Shown here piece after piece: positions 8,027-15,740 of a stretch of 64,000 nucleotides of DNA. Source of the stretch: Photobacterium atrarenae. GTDB taxonomy: Bacteria; Pseudomonadota; Gammaproteobacteria; Enterobacterales; Vibrionaceae. The stretch lies in assembly GCF_024380015.1 (NCBI RefSeq), contig NZ_CP101508.1, positions 1,984,902 to 2,048,901 on the forward strand. The letters run 5' to 3'. Every line of letters starts with the position of its first letter. Position 1 is the first letter of the stretch. The notes beneath the pieces are model-generated. The model was not told the origin of the DNA. It saw only the letters and a list, made by a program, of their open reading frames with translations, and made no database searches. A program made the translations under genes and the position numbers.

Positions 8027-9367
8027 TCAATACCCCACCATGGACGGTAGCCACAACGACAGTTGCGGAAAGAATGCCACCAGGAACACACCAATCACCG
8101 AGGCAACGACGAACGGGTGGATCCGGGCGGTAATTTGCTCCACGCTTGAGCCGCCAATCCCTGACGCAACGAAGATGTTCTCACCAAGCGGCGGGGTGGC
8201 AAAACCAATCGATAAAGCACACACCACCACCACACCGACATGGGTCGGATCAGCCCCCAGCATATACATGATCGGCAGCAGCACCGGCACGATAATCATG
8301 ATCGCCGCCAGGGTCTCCATAAACATGCCGACAAACAGCAGCAGCATGATGGTCAGCGCCCAGACCAGGTACATATTCTCAGTCAGGCTGAGCAACGATT
8401 CCGCAACCACCACCGGGATCTGCTGCTCAATCAACAACCGACCAAACACGGTTGCAGCAAACAGGATCAGCAATACCCGCCCGGTGATCCAGGTTGTCGT
8501 GGTCAGCGACGTGAAAATACTCTTGACCGACAGCTCGCGATGGAGGAAAAAGCCAACAAACAGCGAGTAGAAGATTGCCACAATGGCCGATTCCGTCGGG
8601 GTGAACATCCCGCTGTAGATCCCGCCGAGGATCAGAAACGGCGCCAGAATCGACCAGGTTCCCCGCTTCACTGTTGCCTTGATATCTGACACCGACCAGG
8701 TTTCAGTCAGTCCTTTGTAACCGCGTTTTTTCGCGATCAGATAGTTGGTCAGGATCAGGGTAGAAGCCATCAGCAGCCCCGGGATCACCCCGGCAACAAA
8801 CAGTTTCGGGATCGACAGCGAAGCAAACTGGCCGTGCTGCGCGACCGCTTCCGGCGGCGGCATCAGGCCCATGGCTGAGATGCCGAATATCACAATCGGG
8901 ATCGACGGCGGAATAATAATCCCCAGCCCGCCGGATGCCGCGGTTACTGCCGACGCATAGCTGCGTTCATAGTCCCGCTTGACCATCGCCGGGACCATCA
9001 GCATTCCCACCGCCGCAGTCGTTGCCGGCCCGGAGCCGGAAATTGCACCGAAAAACAGACAGGCGAACACGGTTGCGGCGCCAAGTCCGCCGGTGACCGG
9101 CCCGGCCAGGCTTTCTGCAATATCCACCAGCCGTTTCGAAATCCCGGCTGCCTCCATCAGCGCCCCCGCCAGCACAAACGCCGGCAGGGCCATCAGCGGA
9201 AAGTTACCAACCGAGGTAAACGCAATTTGCACCAACGCAATCGGGTTCTTGTCCAGGATCAGATAAGCCGCCATGGATGCCCCGGCCAGCGAGACAGTGA
9301 TCGGCGCGCCTAAAATCAGCATCAGCAGAAAGCCGCCAAACAAAATCAGGGTTAAGTAATCTTCCAT
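8027..9367 (-). CDS. tauM: TRAP transporter large membrane subunit (DctM/TauM)
   Basis: 446 residues, about twelve hydrophobic segments, with DctM family hallmarks such as FGGFLLMLILGAPITVSLAG, GSGPATTAAVG and GMFMETLAAIMIIVPVLLP. It is the channel subunit of a Na+-driven tripartite transporter. A strong GGAGGAGG precedes its ATG. It sits between the small subunit gene (24 bases upstream) and the Cache gene. Taurine as substrate is inferred from the tauXY/xsc context; TauKLM is the known taurine TRAP system in other bacteria. Confidence 0.88.
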   Translation of the reverse strand: MEDYLTLILFGGFLLMLILGAPITVSLAGASMAAYLILDKNPIALVQIAFTSVGNFPLMALPAFVLAGALMEAAGISKRLVDIAESLAGPVTGGLGAATVFACLFFGAISGSGPATTAAVGMLMVPAMVKRDYERSYASAVTAASGGLGIIIPPSIPIVIFGISAMGLMPPPEAVAQHGQFASLSIPKLFVAGVIPGLLMASTLILTNYLIAKKRGYKGLTETWSVSDIKATVKRGTWSILAPFLILGGIYSGMFTPTESAIVAIFYSLFVGFFLHRELSVKSIFTSLTTTTWITGRVLLILFAATVFGRLLIEQQIPVVVAESLLSLTENMYLVWALTIMLLLFVGMFMETLAAIMIIVPVLLPIMYMLGADPTHVGVVVVCALSIGFATPPLGENIFVASGIGGSSVEQITARIHPFVVASVIGVFLVAFFPQLSLWLPSMVGY

Positions 9368-9391
9368 GATAATTTCCTCCTCCTTGGCCCG

Positions 9392-9955
9392 TTACTGCGC
9401 CGCCGCTTGGCGGCTCGCATGCTGCTGGCGCTGTTGCAGTTTTTTCAGCTGCAGGGTTTCCGGATCACTGGCCTCTTTGCCCAGGAACAGGCGCTCGTAG
9501 TTGTTCCACAGGATCCGGATGGTCATCAGGGAAAAGGCAATCGGCAGGATCAAATAGAAATACTTCATCGGGATCCCGGTCGTCTGTGACTTCCAGAACA
9601 GGTTCATTTTATTAAAAACAAAGTCATAGCTGAGATAGACAAAATAAAGATTGAACGCCACCCAAATCATGTCGGCGGACACTTCACAAACCGTGCGCAC
9701 CACCGGCGGAAAGAACTTAAAGTGAAAGCTGACCCGGTTATGGGCCGACATCTTGGCCGCAACCACGGCGCCCAGATAGGCGAACCAGACAAACATATAG
9801 GTTGCGACTTCATCGCCCCAGGGGATCGAGTATTGAAACAACTGACGAACCAGGATCTGAGTAAACAGCAGCAGAACAAACGCCGCCAGCAGTAAACAGC
9901 AGGTGTATTCTTCAATGTTATTCAGGTGCTTGCGCACTGTGTGCATTGCAGACAT
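9392..9955 (-). CDS. tauL: TRAP transporter small membrane subunit (DctQ/TauL)
   Basis: About 187 residues with four hydrophobic segments and the DctQ signature region (FTQILVRQLFQYSIPWGDEVATYMFVW split over helices 1-2). The longer in-frame start at 10015 is discounted because GGAGG stands just before the ATG at 9955. The C-terminus is a charged, Gln-rich tail (LKKLQQRQQHASRQAA). It pairs with TauM in the inner membrane. Confidence 0.87.
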   Translation of the reverse strand: MSAMHTVRKHLNNIEEYTCCLLLAAFVLLLFTQILVRQLFQYSIPWGDEVATYMFVWFAYLGAVVAAKMSAHNRVSFHFKFFPPVVRTVCEVSADMIWVAFNLYFVYLSYDFVFNKMNLFWKSQTTGIPMKYFYLILPIAFSLMTIRILWNNYERLFLGKEASDPETLQLKKLQQRQQHASRQAAAQ

Positions 9956-10029
9956 ATGGCCTCCGGAATAGACAACCGGCTGCCCGCCCGGTGTTACATC
10001 AGCGGCGGGCAGCACAGACAGCGGTTGGA

Positions 10030-11031
10030 TTAGCGCCCCAACACAGCCAACGCGGTATCGAGTTTTTCTTTGCCGCCGATGCTGGCATAGAATTTCGGCC
10101 AGACCGTCTCGGTCACTTTCTCAATCCAGGCCTGCTCGCCGTTGGCCGGATCGGTAAAGACCATCCCCTTGGCCGCCAGCTCATCGCGGATTTTCTGCTC
10201 GGTCGTCTGGAGGTAGTTAAAGCTGTATTCGGTCGCTTCTTTGCCAGCCGCCAGGATGGTTTGCTGCATCTGCGGCGATTGTGATTGGAAAATTGATTCA
10301 CTGACAATCAACGGCTCCAGCGAGAAGATGTAGCGAATATTGGTCACGTACTTCTGGACTTCGTTGAATTTCATCGCATGAATGGTGATATACGGATTGT
10401 CCTGGCCGTCGACCACGCCCTGTTGCAATCCAGTGAAGGTTTCAGACCAGGCCATCGGTGTCGGGTTCACGCCCCAGGCCTGATAGGCTGAGATCATGAT
10501 TTCATTGCGCGGCACACGGATCACCAAGCCTTTGAGATCCTCGGGAGATTTAACCGGACGTTTGGAGTTGGTCAACACCCGGAACCCGGAATAGGCCCAG
10601 CCGATAATGCGCACCCCGGCATCCCGGATAGTATTTTCCACCAGCTCCTGACCAATCTCGCCCTGGGTCAGCAACTTGGCTTCATCTGCGCTCTGAATCA
10701 CATAAGGCATGGTGAGCAGACCGACACTGGGTGAAAACGGCGTCACGTTATTAATCGCCAGCACAGAAAAGTCCAGCAGGCCAATCGCTGCATTGTTGAC
10801 CGTATCCTGCTCATTGCCGAGTTGCCCGTTGGGGAACAGATCCACCGTCATCTTGCCGTTGGTTTTCTTATCCAGCAGTTCGGCAAACTTACTCCCCATC
10901 TCCCACTGGGTCCCGCCGGCAGCATCCCCCAGCGCCATCTTGAAGTTCTTGGCCAGCGCTGCAGGCGCAGCAACAGCCAGGCTGACTGCCGTAAAAATTG
11001 GTAGAAGCTTATTTTTATTGAACATCATCAT
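10030..11031 (-). CDS. tauK: TRAP transporter substrate-binding protein (DctP/TauK)
   Basis: 333 residues with a Sec signal peptide ending AAPAALA. DctP-family landmarks follow: MGSKFAELLDKKTNGKMTVDLFPNGQLG, the ligand-contact Arg region in LVIRVPRNEIM, and GVVDGQDNPYI. It captures substrate in the periplasm for TauLM. Three tandem ATGs begin the gene (11031, 11028, 11025) behind AAGGG, so the exact start is ambiguous by two codons. Its ligand is inferred to be taurine (or a related sulfonate) from neighbours. Confidence 0.87.
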   Translation of the reverse strand: MMMFNKNKLLPIFTAVSLAVAAPAALAKNFKMALGDAAGGTQWEMGSKFAELLDKKTNGKMTVDLFPNGQLGNEQDTVNNAAIGLLDFSVLAINNVTPFSPSVGLLTMPYVIQSADEAKLLTQGEIGQELVENTIRDAGVRIIGWAYSGFRVLTNSKRPVKSPEDLKGLVIRVPRNEIMISAYQAWGVNPTPMAWSETFTGLQQGVVDGQDNPYITIHAMKFNEVQKYVTNIRYIFSLEPLIVSESIFQSQSPQMQQTILAAGKEATEYSFNYLQTTEQKIRDELAAKGMVFTDPANGEQAWIEKVTETVWPKFYASIGGKEKLDTALAVLGR

Positions 11032-11180
11032 CTTACCCTTTCGTCAATGTCGCACAGTCAATGCGCAATCCATTCAATGACCGAGGTACAACCGGATGCC
11101 AAAGTTGGTGACCAACCGTGCTGATCCCACTCCCTTGCGCCCCACCCTTTCAGCCATGTCCCTGTTGTTCGAATTAGTGG

Positions 11181-11216
11181 TGGTCGGTCTCCGCTTGTGA
11201 TGGCGCTGACCGACCG
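11181..11216 (-). other. Hairpin in the tauY-tauK intergenic gap
   Basis: The arms GGTCGGT and ACCGACC pair across about 20 bases within the 197-base gap between tauY and tauK. There is no T-tract in the direction of transcription. It could protect or separate the abundant TRAP binding-protein message from tauXY; this is inference. Confidence 0.4.
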
Positions 11217-11228
11217 CGATGGAGCGGT

Positions 11229-12707
11229 TTACAACACTTCGTCTTTGAGGTGATACCAGCGATAAAGGAACCGTTGCCCGAACCGGCGGAACGGCGCGAA
11301 GGCTTCCGATTCCACCATTTCCCGGAGATTCGGGAACGGCAGTTTCGACTGGAAGATCGGTAAATCAAGCTGCTGGGTATCCCCGGCAATCCACTGGGCG
11401 AGTCGCTTGCCCGCTTGTGCCGAGTACATCACCCCGTTGCCACCGTAACCCAAGGCGTAGTAGATCGACTCGCTGGCATTGGGCTGGTAGATGCGCGGCA
11501 TCATGTCATGGCTGACATCAACCCACCCCCACCAGGAATAGTCGACCTGGATCCCATCCAGCGCCGGGAATTTGCGCACCAAATCGGCCTTGAGCATGGC
11601 TTCGTATTTCTGCTCCGGCGCCGCCCGGCCGGTGATCGCACTGCGGGTGCCGATCTGGACCCGGTTGTCCGGCAACAAGCGGTAGTAATGACGCAAGACC
11701 CGGGTATCGGTGATCACCTGATGGGTGTGGAACTGACAGGCTGCCAGCTCCGCTTCGGTCAGCGGCCTGGTCACCATGGAGTTTGACAGAATTGGCAGCA
11801 TGCGGTTTTTCAGCTCACGATGCAGCCCCTGCGAGGTATAGCCACCGGTGGCAACCCCAACGGCGCGGGCTTTGACCACGCCACCCGGCGTTTGGAGGTA
11901 GTGAACCCCGTTCTTGGTTTCCCAGCCCGTCACCGGACTGGCCGGATGCACCGTTGCGCCTAGGGCGCGGGCCTTCTTGAGATAGCCAAAGGCCAGCTTA
12001 CCGGCATGGATCCCAATGCCTTCCGGCTCATGCATCGCCCCGCAGGCTTCCTGATCGCCGACAAACTGGTTCTTCACCGTCTCGGCATCGAGGATCTGGG
12101 CGTCATAGTGAAAGGTGTCGCGCAGCAGCTTGGCTTCTTTTTCCAGCGCCGGCATGACCCGCTCCCGGTGAGCAACGTACAGATGACCACCGGGCTGCGG
12201 CTCACAGTCAATATCCTTGATAAGCTCCTTGAACGTCGCCATGCCCTCCAGGCACTCTTCATGCATTTTCAGCGCGGTATCCAGTCCCCAGCGTTCAATC
12301 CATTGCGAGCGCTTCAAACGCCCGGAAGCACACTGGGCCTGCCCACCGTTCCGGGTACTGCAACCCCAGCTGGCCCGGTTGGCTTCCAGCACCGTCGCTT
12401 TGATGCCATATTTTTCCGCCAGGAAAATCGCCGCCGTCAGGCCGGTAAATCCGGAGCCGATAATCGCCACATCGACATCCACATCGCAGCTGATCGGCCC
12501 GTCATCGGCAGGCGGCTCTCCCGCCGTTCCGACCCAGTAGGTCGGCGCATATTCAGCGCCCTGACCCGGCGTGGCCTGCACCAGCGGATCGTAAGCCGGA
12601 TCGTACGAAGAACACGCTTGCGTTGCCCGCTGTTGGGCGCCCGCTGAGGCTGATGCAGGTCGGACGACATCCTGTTGTTTTTCTTCCGCCAGTACACTCA
12701 TGCTCAA
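11229..12707 (-). CDS. tauY: Taurine dehydrogenase large subunit-like FAD oxidoreductase (TauY)
   Basis: 492 residues of the DadA/glycine-oxidase-like FAD family. The dinucleotide motif IIGSGFTGLTAAIFLAE starts near residue 82, preceded by an unusual 70-residue N-terminal extension. SWGCSTRNGGQ and the C-terminal YALGYGGNGVMYSAQAGKRLA flavin segment are also family features. General annotation would be gamma-glutamylputrescine oxidase-like, but position directly after a SnoaL-like small protein and before a TRAP transporter, with xsc, pta and tauE in the locus, supports TauY: oxidative deamination of taurine to sulfoacetaldehyde. No taurine:pyruvate aminotransferase is seen, consistent with that route. 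AAGGAG precedes the ATG. Confidence 0.78.
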   Translation of the reverse strand: MSMSVLAEEKQQDVVRPASASAGAQQRATQACSSYDPAYDPLVQATPGQGAEYAPTYWVGTAGEPPADDGPISCDVDVDVAIIGSGFTGLTAAIFLAEKYGIKATVLEANRASWGCSTRNGGQAQCASGRLKRSQWIERWGLDTALKMHEECLEGMATFKELIKDIDCEPQPGGHLYVAHRERVMPALEKEAKLLRDTFHYDAQILDAETVKNQFVGDQEACGAMHEPEGIGIHAGKLAFGYLKKARALGATVHPASPVTGWETKNGVHYLQTPGGVVKARAVGVATGGYTSQGLHRELKNRMLPILSNSMVTRPLTEAELAACQFHTHQVITDTRVLRHYYRLLPDNRVQIGTRSAITGRAAPEQKYEAMLKADLVRKFPALDGIQVDYSWWGWVDVSHDMMPRIYQPNASESIYYALGYGGNGVMYSAQAGKRLAQWIAGDTQQLDLPIFQSKLPFPNLREMVESEAFAPFRRFGQRFLYRWYHLKDEVL

Positions 12708-12736
12708 ACTCCTTGTGTGAAACCCGATCCCTGAAT

Positions 12737-13159
12737 TTAGCGATTCTCGCCGGTTACCTGCGCCGGACGATCCTTGCGGAAAGCGTTTTTCACCTGGATT
12801 TTTCCGTCCTTCAGCGTGAACACATCCACCATCCGCGCTTCAATGCGACTGCCGTCTGGCTTGGTCGCGCAAAAGGTCGACTCACTGACTGCCCGATTGC
12901 CGCAGACAAAATGCTCACCGTTGAGCCAGGCTGCATCAGGAAATGTTTTCCAGACCTGCTGGAAACTCTCCCGCACCGCATCACGTCCGGTAAACGAACT
13001 CCCCTGCAAACCAGGACCGGCCGCGGTATGGAAAGTGCAGTCATCGGTCATAAAAGTCATCAGCGCGTCTATATCATGATTGTTCCACGCCTCGCTGAAC
13101 GCCTGTAAAAAAGCGACGCTGACTTCATCTCTGACCATTTCATCCATTTGTGCGCTCAT
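12737..13159 (-). CDS. tauX: Taurine dehydrogenase small subunit-like SnoaL/NTF2-fold protein (TauX)
   Basis: 140 residues with the NTF2/SnoaL pattern: helix FLQAFSEAWNNHDIDALMTFMTDDCTFHTA, then GRDAVRESFQQVW and strands ending VDVFTLKDGKIQVKNAFRK. It is the first gene of the operon and ends 29 bases before tauY. TauX small subunits of taurine dehydrogenase have this size and genetic position, so I assign it on context; sequence alone would only give nuclear transport factor 2-like. GAAGGGA precedes the ATG. Confidence 0.72.
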   Translation of the reverse strand: MSAQMDEMVRDEVSVAFLQAFSEAWNNHDIDALMTFMTDDCTFHTAAGPGLQGSSFTGRDAVRESFQQVWKTFPDAAWLNGEHFVCGNRAVSESTFCATKPDGSRIEARMVDVFTLKDGKIQVKNAFRKDRPAQVTGENR

Positions 13160-13623
13160 TATTCTTCCCTTCTCAATTAACAGGTTACATAATAGTTTTC
13201 GGCCTTAAGCCCATACCTGACAGCGATAACAACCGGACTGAAAGCTGACATCTTTGCCCCTCATCCCTCAAGGGAATACAGCGAGGTGCAATCATTCACT
13301 GCGAAGACGATTTCCGGTTAATGGTTCATCCGGCACTCATTCGGAGTGAAAGTAAAACAGAACAACTCATTAACAAAAATTTAACTTAAAATTAGTCTCG
13401 GGTTTGGGTTCCGTCAACCTGGTTCAATGAATTTCGAGACAAATAATTCCAAAAAGTGACATGTGATTAAAAAGTTCGATTTTTCCTTGAGTTAACCCCT
13501 TCTTTGCACGGCACCGCCTGGCACTAGCCCTGCTCTCAAACCACCCGAATACAAGGCGCAGGATGCCGGCCCCCAGCACAGACGCGGAGGCAGTCAGGCA
13601 GCCCGTGGATTCAGAGAAAACAG
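13160..13623. promoter_or_regulatory. tauX upstream region with candidate operator
   Basis: About 460 bases with no gene, between the tauX start and the FRG gene end. It must hold the promoter of the tauXYKLM unit. On the minus strand 13436-13456 reads TTTTTGGAATTATTTGTCTC, closely matching sites upstream of xsc and pta (see those entries). The site lies nearly 290 bases from the tauX ATG, implying a long leader or a distal operator. The interval 13160-13380 shows no further structure that I can name. Confidence 0.5.
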
Positions 13624-14574
13624 TTAGTCAAAGTCAAAGTCGGCAGTGTACTGCCGCCGGTACTGGCGCAACCCAGATGGCGGGTGGCCGGAAGATATGG
13701 TGCCTGTCAGGGCTGATGCCACCGCCCGGTAGGCCAAGGCCTTGGGAAGTTTCCCCGAGCAACCGCGCAGCTCGCCTTCCATCACATGCGGCGGATTACT
13801 CACCTCCCCCGGTTCAGACTTTGCTGCGCCGATCCCGGCACCGGCTGACTCACCCGTGAGCCAGGCATTTAAATGCTGGCACAGGCCATTCAGTCCGGGA
13901 TACACGGTGCGCTCCGTGATCCCGAAGGTCGCCAGATCCGCCAGCAGTTTCGACTTCATCGCCGGCAGCAGCGGAATTTCCAGCAACCGATCCCGACCAT
14001 GTAGCTCCTGCTCCAGCGGTACAAAGCCCGCTCCCCGAGCAGCTTCCGGATACGCCTCAGTCGTCAGCGCCGGATGGATGGAGTACCAACTGCGCTGGGC
14101 GGTCGCCTCCGGCCGGGCCGCGAGCGGTGAAAACACCCGGGTCTGGCTGATCGCCAGCGGGTCGGTGGCAAAATCGACGTCGTCGAGCCCGTCCGCACGC
14201 AGCAGATAAACATAAGGCTCGGCCGCCCCCCGCTGACAGGCAAACCACAGCGCAATCAGCGGATTTTGGCTCCACGCCAGCAACCGGGTTTTCATGCCGA
14301 ACTGCTGCGCCTGTGACAACAGATGCCAGTCACACACCCGGTCCCCACCGGCGGCGGCTCCCTTCGGGCTAAACTCGCCGTATTGCTGAAACATCGCCAG
14401 CATATGGCGCTCGACCGCCGTCGAGATCGGTCGGTTATTCCGGGCAATCGGCGGCAGCAAGGCCCGACGACGATTGGGCTGGCCGCGAAACAGGATCAGT
14501 TCGCTATCCGCCGTCAGCTCTCGAACGGCTGCTAAATAACCCGAAACGGAGCCAATATAAGTTGATGTTTGCAT
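13624..14574 (-). CDS. FRG-domain protein in the tau locus
   Basis: 316 residues. The N-terminal FRG domain has the eponymous motif (ILFRGQPNR, about residues 26-34), then a His/Gln/Thr core (WHLLSQAQQFGMKTRLLAWSQNPLIALWFAC) typical of the family, and the segment DLATFGITERTVYPGL near residue 225. The C-terminal 80 residues are poorly conserved and likely disordered. FRG proteins have no established reaction; some occur in defence loci. Here it is the third gene behind xsc and a UPF0324 exporter, 12 bases after the latter, with its own AAGGAG. Whether it serves sulfonate metabolism is unknown. Confidence 0.78.
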   Translation of the reverse strand: MQTSTYIGSVSGYLAAVRELTADSELILFRGQPNRRRALLPPIARNNRPISTAVERHMLAMFQQYGEFSPKGAAAGGDRVCDWHLLSQAQQFGMKTRLLAWSQNPLIALWFACQRGAAEPYVYLLRADGLDDVDFATDPLAISQTRVFSPLAARPEATAQRSWYSIHPALTTEAYPEAARGAGFVPLEQELHGRDRLLEIPLLPAMKSKLLADLATFGITERTVYPGLNGLCQHLNAWLTGESAGAGIGAAKSEPGEVSNPPHVMEGELRGCSGKLPKALAYRAVASALTGTISSGHPPSGLRQYRRQYTADFDFD

Positions 14575-14586
14575 AAAAACTCCTTG

Positions 14587-15630
14587 TTAAGCCGCAGACC
14601 ACAGACGGACCAGAAAGACCACGGACAACATATAGCCGGCGATAAACAGCGCATTGCCCAACAACAGCGCAATCGGCTGCCAGCCCAGCTCCGCCAGCTT
14701 TTCGAACGATGTTTTCACGCCGAGTGCGGCAATCGAAATCACCAGGCACCATTTGGACAGATCCGAACTCAGCGTAATTACCTCAGACGGCAACCATCCC
14801 AGGCTGTTCACAATCACCAGGGCCACAAACACCATCAGAAAACCCGGTACCAGCGGTTGCTTCGCAGCGCCAGCCCCACCGGCGGCCACGCGATCCTGAT
14901 GAAACAACACCATCAGCACCACCACGACCGGCATCAGCATCGCGACCCGGAACATTTTTGCCAGCGTCGCGGCATCCCCGACGTCGGTGGAGATCATAAA
15001 CCCGGCCCCGACCACCTGCGCGACATCATGGATCGCCCCGCCGAGAAACAGCCCGGCTTCCGCCGTCGCCAAGCCGGTTGCCGAGACCACCAGCGGATAG
15101 AGCACCATGGCTGCGGTCGAAAATGCCGCCACGCCAATGGCCGTCAGCAAGGTAAAGTGCTCATTGTCGCGGCTCTGGGGCAAGGTGGCTGAAATCGCCA
15201 TCGCGGCGGAAATCCCGCAGATCCCGGTCGCACCACCGGAGAGCAGGCCGAGCATCGGCGGCAACCGGAGCACGCGCGCGAGCAGCAAGCTGAACCCAAT
15301 CGTCAGCCCGACCGCCCCGGCCAGGGCGAATACACCCACAGTGCCGATGGCATGTATGTCGCTGACGGCGATCCGAACCCCGAGCAGCGCCACCCCGATC
15401 CGCACCAGTTTCTTGGCGGCCACTTCAATCCCGGGCAAACATTTCCCGTTGTCAGCCAGAAAGTGAAACGCCATGCCGATCAGTAAGGCGTACAAGAATT
15501 TCGGTCCACCATACTGTCCGGAGACAAAAGAAGCGGCAGCAGCAATCACCATGCACAGCATCAGGCCCGGCACCAACTGCCCCAGCGCACCAAAGGTGTT
15601 GCGCGGTTGACTGAGTGTATTTGTCGCCAT
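14587..15630 (-). CDS. UPF0324/YeiH-family putative sulfur-oxyanion exporter (TauZ/SuyZ-like)
   Basis: About 347 residues and some ten hydrophobic segments, with UPF0324 (COG2855) features: VRIGVALLGVRIAVSDIHAIG, LSGGATGICGISAAMAISA, and GGAIHDVAQVVGAGF. Members next to sulfonate-degradation genes have been proposed to export sulfate or sulfite. I start at 15630 (MATNTLSQ), behind AAGGGA, rather than the in-frame codon at 15684, which falls in the terminator-like hairpin after xsc. The locus also has a TauE-type exporter, so the division of labour is unclear. Confidence 0.82.
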   Translation of the reverse strand: MATNTLSQPRNTFGALGQLVPGLMLCMVIAAAASFVSGQYGGPKFLYALLIGMAFHFLADNGKCLPGIEVAAKKLVRIGVALLGVRIAVSDIHAIGTVGVFALAGAVGLTIGFSLLLARVLRLPPMLGLLSGGATGICGISAAMAISATLPQSRDNEHFTLLTAIGVAAFSTAAMVLYPLVVSATGLATAEAGLFLGGAIHDVAQVVGAGFMISTDVGDAATLAKMFRVAMLMPVVVVLMVLFHQDRVAAGGAGAAKQPLVPGFLMVFVALVIVNSLGWLPSEVITLSSDLSKWCLVISIAALGVKTSFEKLAELGWQPIALLLGNALFIAGYMLSVVFLVRLWSAA

Positions 15631-15650
15631 CAGAAATCCCTTCTTGGCAG

Positions 15651-15723
15651 GAAAAAAAGCCTGGCTCCATCTCACCCGCACCACCAGATGTCACACGGTG
15701 AGCATCGGGTGCCGGAGCCAGGC
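15651..15723 (-). terminator. Terminator or attenuator between xsc and the UPF0324 gene
   Basis: The arms GCCTGGCTCC and GGAGCCAGGC are a perfect 10-bp pair enclosing 45 bases, and in the minus direction the stem is followed by TTTTTTTCC. This is a credible intrinsic terminator that would lower expression of the exporter and FRG genes relative to xsc. Confidence 0.65.
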
Positions 15724-15740
15724 CAAAAGGTCACCAAGGA

